Assembly: GCA_964545205.1 (NCBI GenBank) | Contig: CAZJFH010000001.1 | Span: 79,916-143,915 of the forward strand | Origin: CAZJFH01 sp964545205 | Lineage (GTDB): Bacteria; Pseudomonadota; Alphaproteobacteria; Rhodospirillales; Magnetospirillaceae | Direction of reading: 5' to 3' | DNA: 64,000 nucleotides | Shown here: positions 18,555-26,678 of the stretch, piece by piece | Layout: every line of letters starts with the position of its first letter | Numbering within the stretch: position 1 is the stretch's first letter | The notes under the pieces: model-generated | What the model was told of the DNA's origin: nothing | Seen by the model: only the letters and a program-made list of their open reading frames with translations | Database searches by the model: none | Position numbers and translations under genes: made by a program

Positions 18555-19814
18555 ATGCCCAACACGCCTCGCAGCGCGCCGGAATCGGCGGCGCGCCGGC
18601 GATTCCTGACCGGGATTGCCGCCGCCGGCGGCGCCCTGGCCGGCGGCCTGCCGGCGGCGCGCGCCCAGGACGCGGTGCCGGACTGGACGCGCTATCTCGG
18701 CCGCGGCGTCACCGCCGAGCCCTACGGCAAGCCGGCCGGCTTCGAGAAGGAGGTGATCCGCCGCACGGTGCCCTGGCTGACCGCCACCGCCGAATCCTCG
18801 GTCAGCTTCACGCCGCTGGCCGACCTGCACGGCATCATCACGCCCAACGGCTTGCATTTCGAGCGCCATCACGGCGGCTTTCCCGAGATCGATCCCTCCG
18901 ACCACCGGCTGATGATCCACGGCCTCGTCGAGCGGCCGCTGACCTTCGCGCTGCAGGACGTGATGCGCTTTCCGCAGGTCTCCCGGATCCACTTCATCGA
19001 GTGCCCGGCCAACACCGGCATGGAGTGGCGCGGCGCCCAGATGGAAAGGCTGCAGTACACCCACGGCATGGTCTCGTGCTGCCAATGGACGGGCGTGCCG
19101 TTGCGGACGCTCCTGCAGGAGGCGGGGATCAAGCCGGGCGCCAAGTGGCTGCTGATCGAGGGCGGCGACGCTGCGGCGATGAGCCGCTCGCTCCCCATCG
19201 AGAAGGCGCTCGACGACTGCATCCTCGCCTACGCCCAGAACGGCGAGATGCTGCGGCCCGAGCAGGGCTACCCGCTGCGCCTCGTGGTGCCCGGCTTCGA
19301 GGGCAACATGAACGTCAAATGGCTGCGCCGGATCGAGGTCGGCGACCAGCCCTGGCACCACCGCGAGGAGACATCGAAATACACCGACCTGATGCCCGAC
19401 GGCCGCGCGCGCCGCTTCACCTGGCTGATGGAGGCCAAGTCGGTCATCACCAGCCCCTGCCCCGAGAAGCCGCTGCTGTCCAAGGGCTTCAACGAGATCC
19501 GCGGCCTCGCCTGGTCTGGCGCCGGGCGCATCACGCGGGTCGACGTCTCGACCGACGGCGGCCGCAACTGGCGCAGCGCGGAGCTGCAGGAACCGGTGCT
19601 GTCCAAATCCCTGACCCGCTTCACCATCCCCTGGGAATGGAACGGCGACGACGCCCTGCTGCAGAGCCGCGCCATCGACGAGACCGGCTACGTCCAGCCG
19701 ACGCTGAGCCAGTTGCGCGAGGTGCGCGGCACCTGGTCGATCTATCACAACAACGGCATCCACACCTGGCGGGTGAACCGTAACGGGGAGGTCGAGAATG
19801 TCCAGCTTGCGTAA
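18555..19814 (+). CDS. soxC: SoxC-like molybdopterin sulfite/sulfane dehydrogenase
   Basis: A 419-residue sulfite oxidase family protein with a twin-arginine signal (ARRRFLTG, residues 13-20, cleaved near ARAQD). The molybdenum ligand is Cys150 in HFIECPANTG. The second, dimerisation domain includes TRVDVSTDGGRNW. In the Sox system SoxCD removes electrons from a SoxY-bound sulfane sulfur; related SorA proteins oxidise free sulfite. The next gene encodes a c-type cytochrome partner overlapping by 17 bases. No soxXYZAB genes are nearby. The start has no strong Shine-Dalgarno, but the Tat signal fixes it. Confidence 0.9.
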   Translation: MPNTPRSAPESAARRRFLTGIAAAGGALAGGLPAARAQDAVPDWTRYLGRGVTAEPYGKPAGFEKEVIRRTVPWLTATAESSVSFTPLADLHGIITPNGLHFERHHGGFPEIDPSDHRLMIHGLVERPLTFALQDVMRFPQVSRIHFIECPANTGMEWRGAQMERLQYTHGMVSCCQWTGVPLRTLLQEAGIKPGAKWLLIEGGDAAAMSRSLPIEKALDDCILAYAQNGEMLRPEQGYPLRLVVPGFEGNMNVKWLRRIEVGDQPWHHREETSKYTDLMPDGRARRFTWLMEAKSVITSPCPEKPLLSKGFNEIRGLAWSGAGRITRVDVSTDGGRNWRSAELQEPVLSKSLTRFTIPWEWNGDDALLQSRAIDETGYVQPTLSQLREVRGTWSIYHNNGIHTWRVNRNGEVENVQLA

Positions 19815-20454
19815 CGCCATCGCCGCCGCCGTCCTGGTCGCGGCGACGCCGGCCGCCGCCGAATACGGCATCGGCGCGCCGGCCACCGAGGCCGAGATCG
19901 CCGCCTGGGACATCGACATCCGCCCGGACGGCCAGGGCCTGCCGCCCGGCCGCGGCTCGGTCGCCGAGGGCGAGGAGGTCTACGACCTGCAGTGCTCGGC
20001 CTGCCACGGCGTGTTCGGCTACGGCGAGGGCCGCTATCCGCCGCTCGTCGGCGGCGAACCGCGGGACATCGCCGAGGAGTTGCGCCGCGGTGGCCGGCCC
20101 GAGAAGACCGTCGGCAGCTACTGGCCCTACGCCACGACCCTGTTCGACTACGTCCGTCGGGCGATGCCGTTCGGCAACGCCCAGTCGCTGAGCCCCGACG
20201 AGACCTACGCCGTCGTCGCCTATCTGCTCAACATGAACGGCATCGTGCCCGACGACGCGGTGCTCGACGCCGAAACGCTGCCCAAGGTCGAGATGCCCAA
20301 TGTCGCCGGCTTCATCGACGATCCGCGGCCCGACGCCCACAACACCGCCTGCATGGAGAACTGCCGCCCCGAAGGCGAAAAGCCCCAGATCGCCTCGGTC
20401 GCCGCCGACCTCGACGTCACGCCGGAAAGTGATCAGGAGGCCTTGCGGGAGTGA
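19798..20454 (+). CDS. SoxD-like monohaem cytochrome c
   Basis: A 218-residue secreted cytochrome c, partner of the upstream SoxC-like protein. It has a signal peptide (cut near AAAEYG), one haem site CSACH (Cys66, Cys69, His70) and a likely axial Met123 in RRAMPFGN. Classical SoxD has two haem domains and is longer; this one matches only one domain, as in the short cytochromes of some SoxCD and SorAB pairs. A C-terminal CMENC sequence is not a haem site. GGGGAGG lies shortly before the ATG, inside the soxC coding end. Confidence 0.83.
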   Translation: MSSLRNAIAAAVLVAATPAAAEYGIGAPATEAEIAAWDIDIRPDGQGLPPGRGSVAEGEEVYDLQCSACHGVFGYGEGRYPPLVGGEPRDIAEELRRGGRPEKTVGSYWPYATTLFDYVRRAMPFGNAQSLSPDETYAVVAYLLNMNGIVPDDAVLDAETLPKVEMPNVAGFIDDPRPDAHNTACMENCRPEGEKPQIASVAADLDVTPESDQEALRE

Positions 20455-20521
20455 GGCCTCGGGAATGCGCTCCGGCTTTCGAGCAGGGATTCGCGTGCGA
20501 TCAGCCGATCCCGCTGTTCTC

Positions 20522-21055
20522 CTAGATCGCCGCCACGGGCACCGCAAGGTCCAGCGCCGTCAGCACCACCGTCTGGTCCATGCGGTCATGGCGGCGCAGC
20601 CGCCATTCCTCGCCGTCGCGGGTGTAGACGTCGACGGCGCATTTGTCCTGGGCGATCAGCAGGTAATGCTGCAGCGACTCCAGGCTGCCGTAGGCCAACC
20701 ATTTGTCGCCACGGTCGAACTTCGCGGTCGAGGGCGACAGCACCTCGGCGATCAGCATCGGCTCGGGGATGACGTCGGCCTGCGGGTCGACGGCAGCGCA
20801 GGTCACCACGACGTCGGCATACATGACGCTGAAGGCGCTACTCACCTTCGGCCCCTCCACGAAGGCGCGGCACGGGCCGCCGCGCAGCGCGGCGTGCAGG
20901 GCAGCGAAAAGATTGCCGGTGATGGTGTTGTGGGCGGCCGTCCCGCCGACCATCATCCGGATCATGCCGCCGACATACTCGTGCGGCTGGTCCTGGGTGC
21001 GTTCCCAGTCCAGAAATTCGCCGACGGTCCAAGGCTTCGGTGCAGGTTCGCCCAT
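20522..21055 (-). CDS. Uma2 family (DUF820) putative nuclease
   Basis: A 177-residue Uma2/DUF820 protein with a PD-(D/E)XK nuclease-like core: the first acidic residue in YADVVVTC and the second in LIAEVLSPST, followed by a DRGDKWLAYG helix. Substrates are not established for the family, which is much expanded in cyanobacteria and scattered in proteobacteria. It stands alone between the soxD-like gene (convergent) and the DUF1178 gene. Such genes are often gained horizontally, but base composition here looks like its neighbours. Confidence 0.82.
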   Translation of the reverse strand: MGEPAPKPWTVGEFLDWERTQDQPHEYVGGMIRMMVGGTAAHNTITGNLFAALHAALRGGPCRAFVEGPKVSSAFSVMYADVVVTCAAVDPQADVIPEPMLIAEVLSPSTAKFDRGDKWLAYGSLESLQHYLLIAQDKCAVDVYTRDGEEWRLRRHDRMDQTVVLTALDLAVPVAAI

Positions 21056-21124
21056 GGTCAGGCTCCGCGGTGGCGACGGATGCCCTTCATCTAACCACGG
21101 CGGCCGGGAATCGCAAAGGGCGCG

Positions 21125-21544
21125 TCAGGCGTCGGTGCGGGGCAGCCACGGGATGGCGGCGACATCGATGCCCTCGTCGGCCAGGGCCTCGGCCTCGTCC
21201 TTGCTGGCCTCGCCGTAGATCGGCCGCGCCTCGGTCTCGCCGTAGTGGATCTTGCGCGCTTCCTCGGCGAATTGCGGGCCGACGTAGTCGCAGTTGTCCT
21301 CGACCTGCTGGCGGAGTTCGCCGAGCACCCGCTTGACCTCGGCGATCACCTGGGCGCGGCGTTCGGGACCGTCGCCGCGCGATTTGACGAGCCGCGGCGC
21401 CATCGGCGCCTTCCCGACCTGGGCGTCGCCGCAGACCGGGCACGCGACCTCGCCCGCCGCCACCTGGGCGTCGAAGCTCTCGCCGTTGCGGAACCAGCCC
21501 TGGAAGCGGTGATCCTGGCGGCATTTGAGGTCGAAGACGATCAT
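21125..21544 (-). CDS. DUF1178 family protein
   Basis: A 139-residue protein beginning MIVFDLKCRQDHRFQGWF, the signature start of DUF1178. A short zinc-ribbon-like CPVC follows near residue 36 (ACPVCGD), paired with the earlier Cys in LKC. The C-terminal IHYGETEARPIYGEAS is also family-typical. Function unknown. In alphaproteobacteria it is usually found beside the carbon-nitrogen hydrolase, grxC and comF, as here. The start at 21544 is set by the conserved N-terminus. Confidence 0.87.
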   Translation of the reverse strand: MIVFDLKCRQDHRFQGWFRNGESFDAQVAAGEVACPVCGDAQVGKAPMAPRLVKSRGDGPERRAQVIAEVKRVLGELRQQVEDNCDYVGPQFAEEARKIHYGETEARPIYGEASKDEAEALADEGIDVAAIPWLPRTDA

Positions 21545-21640
21545 GACGGTTCGGAGTCCAAAGCCGTTCGCCCCCTTTACAGGAGGATTTCGGCGGTTAC
21601 AAGGATATCTGGAATCGTGCAGGAACGGGAAACGCCGCCG

Positions 21641-22183
21641 ATGTGCAAGGGACACCCCTACCCCACCGAGCCGTCCGCCTGGGTCATGCGGTTCGCCGCG
21701 CTGATTCCCGCGAACGGCACGGTTCTCGACGTCACCTGCGGCGGTGGCCGCCACACCCGCTGGCTGCTCGAGCGCGGCCACGGCGTCGCCACCATCGACC
21801 GCGACGTCTCGGCGGTCGAGGACCTCGCCGACCGCGCCGAGGTCGTGCAGGCCGACCTCGAGGACGGCAGCCCGTGGCCGTTCCAGGGCCGCCGCTTCGA
21901 CGGCGTCGTCGTCGCCAACTACCTGTGGCGGCCGCTGTTCCCGCAGCTCTTCGACTGGCTGGCGCCGGGCGGCGTGCTGATCTACGAGACCTTCGGCCGC
22001 GGCAACGAGCGCTTCGGCCGCCCGCGCAACCCCGACCACCTGCTGGCCCACGGCGAACTGCTGGAGATGGTCCACGGCAAGCTGCAGGTCGTCGCCTACG
22101 AGGAAGGAATCACGCCAAAGCCGGCGGTCGTCCAGCGCATCTGCGCGGTCAAGTCGGACGAGCCGGTGACGCTTCCCGGTTAG
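21641..22183 (+). CDS. Class I SAM-dependent methyltransferase-like protein
   Basis: A 180-residue protein with a compact SAM-binding fold: VLDVTCGGGRHTRWLLE (motif I), VATIDRDVS (acidic ribose-binding residue), QADLEDGSPWPF and FDGVVVANYLWRP. It is short, lacking an obvious substrate domain. The ATG at 21641 is preferred; an in-frame GTG at 21617 is possible. It is divergent from DUF1178 and convergent with the nitrilase gene, from which it is separated by a long inverted repeat. Confidence 0.75.
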   Translation: MCKGHPYPTEPSAWVMRFAALIPANGTVLDVTCGGGRHTRWLLERGHGVATIDRDVSAVEDLADRAEVVQADLEDGSPWPFQGRRFDGVVVANYLWRPLFPQLFDWLAPGGVLIYETFGRGNERFGRPRNPDHLLAHGELLEMVHGKLQVVAYEEGITPKPAVVQRICAVKSDEPVTLPG

Positions 22184-22185
22184 TC

Positions 22186-22298
22186 AACCACAGAGACGCA
22201 GAGACACAGAGAAGGCACAGAGCAGATTGTTCCTGCCAGCTTCGCTGGCCCAAGACCAAACCTCTGTGCTCCCTCTGTGTCTCCGTGCCTCTGTGGTT
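22186..22298. repeat. 113-bp inverted repeat of CACAGAG type
   Basis: AACCACAGAG (22186-22195) is complementary to CTCTGTGGTT (22289-22298). Most of the bases between pair imperfectly as runs of CACAGAG-like and CTCTGTG-like units, and the apex is a perfect hairpin GCCAGC-TTC-GCTGGC (22235-22249... loop TTC). It lies between two convergent genes, and its right end touches the nitrilase stop codon. It could act as a two-way terminator. Its base composition (A/G-rich arm) differs from the surroundings, as for a mobile interspersed repeat. Confidence 0.75.
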
Positions 22299-23113
22299 CA
22301 AAAACGAAAGTCGCGGTCGTGCGTCAGCGCCGGGACCTGGCGCCGCGCTTCCGCGACCAGGGCGGTGTCGATCTCGGCGATGCAGAAGCCGGGCGCCTCG
22401 CCGGCGTCGGCCAGGATCTCGCCCCAGGGGGCGACGATCAGCGCGTGGCCGTAGGTCTCGCGGCCGGTCTCGTGGCGGCCGCACTGCGCCGGCGCGAACA
22501 CGAAGCAGCCGTTCTCGATCGCCCGCGCCCGCAGCAGCACGTGCCAGTGCGCCATGCCGGTGACCCGGGTGAAAGCCGCGGGCACCGTCAGGAAGTCGGC
22601 GCCGGCCTTGGCCAGGGCGCGGAAAAGTTGCGGAAAGCGCAGGTCGTAGCAGATCGTCAGGCCCAGCCCGCCCCACGGCGTCTCGGCGACGACGGCGCGC
22701 TCGCCGGGCGCGAAGGTCGCCGACTCGCGATAGCTCTCGCCGCCCGGCAGGTCGACGTCGAACATGTGGATCTTGTCGTACGAGGCGACGACCTCGCCGC
22801 GCGGATCGATGACGAAGGCGCGGTTGGCGACGCGGCCGTCGGGCGCCAGCACCGCCAGCGTGCCGGCATGCAGCCACAGGCCGGTGTCGCGCGCCAGGTC
22901 GCGGAAGGCGGCCAGCGCGACGTGCTCGGCCTCGGGCATCGCCTTGGCGGTGATGTTGGCCTTGCCCCATTCCATCATCGCCACGTTCTCGGGCATCAGC
23001 ACCAGATCGGCGCCGGCGGCGCGGGCCTCGCGCGCCAGGCCGCAGGCGGCCTCGATGTTGGGACCCAGGTCGCGGCCGGCGGTGACCTGGATGCATGCCG
23101 CCTTGAACTTCAC
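22298..23113 (-). CDS. Carbon-nitrogen hydrolase, Nit1/Nit2-like
   Basis: A 271-residue nitrilase-superfamily amidase. The catalytic triad is Glu42 (MPEN), Lys114 (YDKIHMFDVD) and Cys155 (ICYDLRFP). The HMFDVD and CYDLRFP contexts are those of Nit1-type deaminated-glutathione amidases and omega-amidase relatives. It overlaps grxC by 4 bases, which fits a role in glutathione repair; that is inference from context. The last bases lie within the 113-bp inverted repeat. Confidence 0.9.
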   Translation of the reverse strand: MKFKAACIQVTAGRDLGPNIEAACGLAREARAAGADLVLMPENVAMMEWGKANITAKAMPEAEHVALAAFRDLARDTGLWLHAGTLAVLAPDGRVANRAFVIDPRGEVVASYDKIHMFDVDLPGGESYRESATFAPGERAVVAETPWGGLGLTICYDLRFPQLFRALAKAGADFLTVPAAFTRVTGMAHWHVLLRARAIENGCFVFAPAQCGRHETGRETYGHALIVAPWGEILADAGEAPGFCIAEIDTALVAEARRQVPALTHDRDFRF

Positions 23114-23367
23114 TGCGCGTCCGCCAGCATGGGATCGAGCTTGCCCCGGCGGTCGAGCTCGTGCAGGTCGTCGCAGCCGCCGACATGGACGCCGTCGATG
23201 AAGATCTGCGGCACCGTGGTGCGGCCGTTCGCGCGCCGGGTCATCTCGTCGCGGCCGGTCATGCTGACGTCGTACTCGACGAAGTCCACGCCCTTGCTCT
23301 TGAGCAGCCGCTTGGCACGGACGCAGTAGGGGCAGTACTCGGTGGCGTAGATCTCGACGCGGGCCAT
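23110..23367 (-). CDS. grxC: Glutaredoxin 3
   Basis: An 85-residue dithiol glutaredoxin with the CPYC active site (Cys12, Cys15), the cis-Pro TVP motif and the GSH-binding GGCDD. It reduces disulfides using glutathione. The start at 23367 has GGAG (within ATGGAGTTGCCC) at a good distance; an in-frame ATG at 23379 would place translation ahead of that site. The downstream gene starts within its stop. The upstream comF ends about 50 bases before it, giving the common order comF-grxC-nitrilase. Confidence 0.95.
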   Translation of the reverse strand: MARVEIYATEYCPYCVRAKRLLKSKGVDFVEYDVSMTGRDEMTRRANGRTTVPQIFIDGVHVGGCDDLHELDRRGKLDPMLADAQ

Positions 23368-23419
23368 GGGCAACTCCATTTTCGGCAGCCCCTTAATATA
23401 GCGGCGAGGCGCCGTTTGG

Positions 23420-24151
23420 CTAGGCCGGCCGCACCACCCGCGCCAGGGTCAGCACGTCGACCGCGGCGGCGCCGGCGCGGTCGAGCACGCGGGCGCACTC
23501 GGCGACCGTCGCCCCGGTGGTCAGCACGTCGTCGATCAGCAGCACCCGCCGGCCCGCGACCATCGCCGGATCGCGGACGGCGAAGGCGCCGCGCACGTTC
23601 TTGCGCCGTTGCCGGCGCCCCATCGCGCCCTGGCTCGGCGTGCGCCGCCCGCGCACCAGCAGGTCGGGAAAGCAGGGCCGCCCCGTCAGCTCGGCCAGCG
23701 CGTTGGCCAGCAGGGCGGCCTGGTTGTAGCGGCGGCGAAACAGCCGCAGCCAGTGCAGCGGCACCGGCGCGATCAGGTCGGCCTCGGCGACCAGCCCGGC
23801 GCCGGCGCGCAGCAGCCAGCGCGCCAGCGTCGGCGCCATGTCGAGCCGGTCGGCATGCTTGAAGCGCAGGATGAGCTGCTTGCCGTGGTCGTCGTAGCGG
23901 AACGCGGCGCGCGCGCGGGCGAATTCGGGCGGCTCGCGCGTGCAGCCGCCGCACAGCGCGTCCGGCCCGGCATCGAGTTCGAACGGCAGGCCGCAGCACG
24001 CGCAGTACGGCGCGGCGATGAAGTCGACCCGCTCCCAGCACGGTCCGCACAGCGCGCCCGGCTCGGCGACCAGGCCGCCGCAGGCCAGGCACTGCGGCGG
24101 CAACAGCGCGTCGAGAACCAGTCGCCCGGCCCAGCGCAAGCGCGCTCCCAT
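23420..24151 (-). CDS. ComF family phosphoribosyltransferase-like protein
   Basis: A 243-residue ComF-type protein. The N-terminal part has a zinc-ribbon region with repeated Cys pairs (CLACGG, CGPC, CACCG, CGGC). The C-terminal part is a phosphoribosyltransferase fold with the PRPP loop VLLIDDVLTTGAT. Named for a competence protein, it is widespread in bacteria that are not known to be competent; its role is unclear. It is first in a minus-strand run with grxC and the nitrilase, and diverges from the methyltransferase at 24199. Confidence 0.88.
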   Translation of the reverse strand: MGARLRWAGRLVLDALLPPQCLACGGLVAEPGALCGPCWERVDFIAAPYCACCGLPFELDAGPDALCGGCTREPPEFARARAAFRYDDHGKQLILRFKHADRLDMAPTLARWLLRAGAGLVAEADLIAPVPLHWLRLFRRRYNQAALLANALAELTGRPCFPDLLVRGRRTPSQGAMGRRQRRKNVRGAFAVRDPAMVAGRRVLLIDDVLTTGATVAECARVLDRAGAAAVDVLTLARVVRPA

Positions 24152-24198
24152 CGCATTCGTCCTTTCGTTCGCGGGCCCGAATCTTTATATACCCTGGC

Positions 24199-25110
24199 AT
24201 GGCCGATCCCGCGCAGATCTTCGACAGGGTCGCCGTGCGCCGTCACCGCGACCGTGCCGCCGCCCGTCTGGCCGAGCACGATTTCCTGTTCCGCGAAAGC
24301 GCCGAGCGTCTCGCCGACCGCCTGCTCGACGTCAATCGGCGGTTCCCGCTGGCGCTCGAGCTGGGCCGCCACGGCGGCGAGCTTTCGGAACTGCTGGCCG
24401 GCCGCGGCGGAATCGAAACCCTGGTGTCCACCGATTTCTCGCCGGTGCTCGCCGCCCGCGCCGGCGGGCTGGCGGTCGCCGCCGACGAGGAGTTCATCCC
24501 CTTCGCCGACGACAGTTTCGACCTGGTCGTCAGCAACCTGGCGCTGCACTGGGTCAACGACTTGCCGGGAACGCTGGCGCAGGTCCGCCGCGTGCTGAAG
24601 CCGGACGGGCTGTTCCTGGCGGCGCTGCTGGGCGGCGAGACCCTGCGCGAGCTGCGCCGCGCCTTCATGGAGGCGGAGCTGGCGCTCGAAGGCGGCGTCG
24701 GGCCGCGCGTCTCGCCCTTCGCCGACGTGCGCGACTGCGGCGGCCTGCTGCAGCGGGCCGGCTTCGCGCTGCCGGTGACCGACAGCGACACGGTGACGGT
24801 GTCCTATCCCGACGCCATGCGGCTGATGGCCGATCTGCGCGGCATGGGCGAGAGCAACGCGGTGGTCGGCCGGCGCAAGAGCTTCAGCCGCCGCACGACC
24901 GTGTTCCAGGCGCTGGCCAACTACGACGAGATGTTCGCCGGCGCCGACGGCCGCCTGCCGGCGACCTTCCAGATCATCACCATGACCGCCTGGAAGCCGC
25001 ATCCGTCGCAGCCCCAGCCGCTGAGGCCCGGCAGCGGCCAGGTCGACCTCGCCGACTTCCTCTCCAGGGACGAGGGCCACGTCGCCGACCGGCCGTCCAA
25101 AGACCCCTGA
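24199..25110 (+). CDS. SAM-dependent methyltransferase, BioC/NDUFAF5-like
   Basis: A 303-residue class I methyltransferase of the BioC/NDUFAF5 type. It begins IFDRVAVRRHRDRAA, then LALELGRHGGELSELLA (motif I), IPFADDSFDLVVSNLALHW (a stretch typical of this family) and VRRVLKPDGLFLAALLGG. NDUFAF5 is a complex I assembly factor that hydroxylates an arginine of NDUFS7, while BioC methylates malonyl-ACP. With no bio genes nearby and with the alphaproteobacterial context, the NDUFAF5-like call is more likely. It is divergent from comF. Confidence 0.8.
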   Translation: MADPAQIFDRVAVRRHRDRAAARLAEHDFLFRESAERLADRLLDVNRRFPLALELGRHGGELSELLAGRGGIETLVSTDFSPVLAARAGGLAVAADEEFIPFADDSFDLVVSNLALHWVNDLPGTLAQVRRVLKPDGLFLAALLGGETLRELRRAFMEAELALEGGVGPRVSPFADVRDCGGLLQRAGFALPVTDSDTVTVSYPDAMRLMADLRGMGESNAVVGRRKSFSRRTTVFQALANYDEMFAGADGRLPATFQIITMTAWKPHPSQPQPLRPGSGQVDLADFLSRDEGHVADRPSKDP

Positions 25111-25145
25111 TTGCGTCGCCGATGCGTTTTCCGTAGTCTGGCGCG

Positions 25146-25859
25146 ATGCTGTTTTCCGCTCCGCTGGTCCGCGGCACGCTGCTGCGCCGCTACAAGCGAT
25201 TCCTGTCCGACGTGGCGCTCGACGACGGCGCCGTGGTGACCGCGCATTGCGCCAATTCCGGCAGCATGCTGGGCGTCTGCGAGCCGGGATCCGAGGTGTG
25301 GCTGTCCGAGTGCGACAAGCCCGGCCGCAAGCTGCGCTGGTCCTGGGAACTGGTGCGCATCGGCGACGGCCTTGTCGGGGTCAACACGAACCACCCCAAC
25401 GCCGTCGCCGCCGAGGCGGTCGCCGCGGGCCGCATCCCCGAGCTGGCCGGCTATTCCAGCCTGCGCCGCGAGGTCCGCTACGGCCGCAATTCGCGCATCG
25501 ACCTGCTGCTGCAGGGGCCGGGACGGCCGGACTGCTGGGTCGAGATCAAGAACGTGCATCTCAAGCGCGGCGACGCCGCCGCCTTCCCCGACGCGGTCAC
25601 CGCCCGCGGGACGAAGCACCTGGACGAGCTGAGCGCAATGGTGGCGGCCGGCGACCGCGCGGTGATGCTGTATCTGGTACAACGGGGCGACTGCCACCAT
25701 TTCACCGTCGCGGAGGACATCGATCCCGGTTATGCCGCCGCCTTGCGCCGAGCCAGGGCGGCCGGCGTCGAGACTCTCTGCTACACCTGCACCGCCACCC
25801 TCGACGGCATCGCGGTCGGGCGGCCTCTGCCGCTGGCCCTGGAAGCCCAGAGCTGCTAG
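25146..25859 (+). CDS. sfsA: DNA/RNA nuclease SfsA family protein
   Basis: A 237-residue SfsA. Typical stretches are LVRGTLLRRYKRFL near the start, CANSGSMLGVCEPGSEVW, VNTNHPNAVAAEAV, YGRNSRIDLLL and CWVEIKNVHLKRG. The E-x-K of WVEIKN together with the upstream Asp forms the nuclease-like core. SfsA was first named for sugar-fermentation stimulation and later shown to bind and cut nucleic acid. Its stop is directly followed by the map start with no gap. Confidence 0.93.
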   Translation: MLFSAPLVRGTLLRRYKRFLSDVALDDGAVVTAHCANSGSMLGVCEPGSEVWLSECDKPGRKLRWSWELVRIGDGLVGVNTNHPNAVAAEAVAAGRIPELAGYSSLRREVRYGRNSRIDLLLQGPGRPDCWVEIKNVHLKRGDAAAFPDAVTARGTKHLDELSAMVAAGDRAVMLYLVQRGDCHHFTVAEDIDPGYAAALRRARAAGVETLCYTCTATLDGIAVGRPLPLALEAQSC

Positions 25860-26678
25860 ATGAACGATATGGAACACGACGAAGCAATCACCGAAAACGC
25901 CCGCGTGCGCCTGCACGACTCCGCCGATTTCGAGGGCATGCGTGCCGCCGGCCGCCTCGCCGCCGAGTGCCTGGACATGATCACCTCGCAGGTCTTCCCG
26001 GGCCAGACCACCGGCGAGCTCGACCGGCTGTGCCACGAGTTCATCATCGCGCGCGGCGCGGTGCCGGCGCCGCTCGGCTACCGCGGCTTTCCGAGATCGA
26101 TCTGCACTTCGGTCAACCACGTCGTCTGCCACGGCATCCCCGGCGAGAAGGTGCTGCGCGACGGCGACATCGTGAACATCGACGTCACGGTGATCCTCGA
26201 CGGCTGGCACGGCGACACCAGCCGCATGTTCTTCGTCGGCAAGCCGAGCGTGAAGGCCAAGAAGCTGGTCGACATCACCTATGACGCGATGATGCGCGGC
26301 ATCGAGGCGGTCAAGCCCGGCGCCACCCTGGGCGACATCGGCCATGCCATCCAGAGCTTCGCCGAGGCCAACCGCTGCACCGTCGTGCGCGACTTCTGCG
26401 GCCACGGCCTCGGCAAGGTGTTCCACGAGCCGCCGAACGTCATGCACTACGGCAAGCCCGGTCGCGGGCTGGTGCTGCGCGAGGGCATGTTCTTCACCAT
26501 CGAGCCGATGATCAACGCCGGCCGCCACGAGACCAAGATCCTCGCCGACGGCTGGACCGCGGTGACCAAGGACAAGTCGTTGTCGGCCCAGTTCGAGCAC
26601 TCGATCGGCGTCACCGCCGACGGCTGCGAGATCTTCACGCTGTCGCCGGCCGGCCTGCACCGGCCGCCCTACGAATGA
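25860..26678 (+). CDS. map: Methionine aminopeptidase, type I
   Basis: A 272-residue enzyme that removes N-terminal Met from new proteins. The five metal ligands are Asp108, Asp119, His182, Glu215 and Glu246, in the contexts NIDVTVILDGWHGDTSR, GHGLGKVFHE, FTIEPMIN and QFEHSIG. There is a short N-terminal extension before DFEGMRAAGRLAAE. It starts on the base after the sfsA stop and overlaps radC by 4 bases, so sfsA-map-radC is one transcription unit. Confidence 0.96.
   Translation: MNDMEHDEAITENARVRLHDSADFEGMRAAGRLAAECLDMITSQVFPGQTTGELDRLCHEFIIARGAVPAPLGYRGFPRSICTSVNHVVCHGIPGEKVLRDGDIVNIDVTVILDGWHGDTSRMFFVGKPSVKAKKLVDITYDAMMRGIEAVKPGATLGDIGHAIQSFAEANRCTVVRDFCGHGLGKVFHEPPNVMHYGKPGRGLVLREGMFFTIEPMINAGRHETKILADGWTAVTKDKSLSAQFEHSIGVTADGCEIFTLSPAGLHRPPYE

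Noticed and set aside
20522..21055. Restriction or toxin system at the Uma2 gene
   Set aside because: It stands alone, with no methylase, antitoxin or mobile-element marks nearby.
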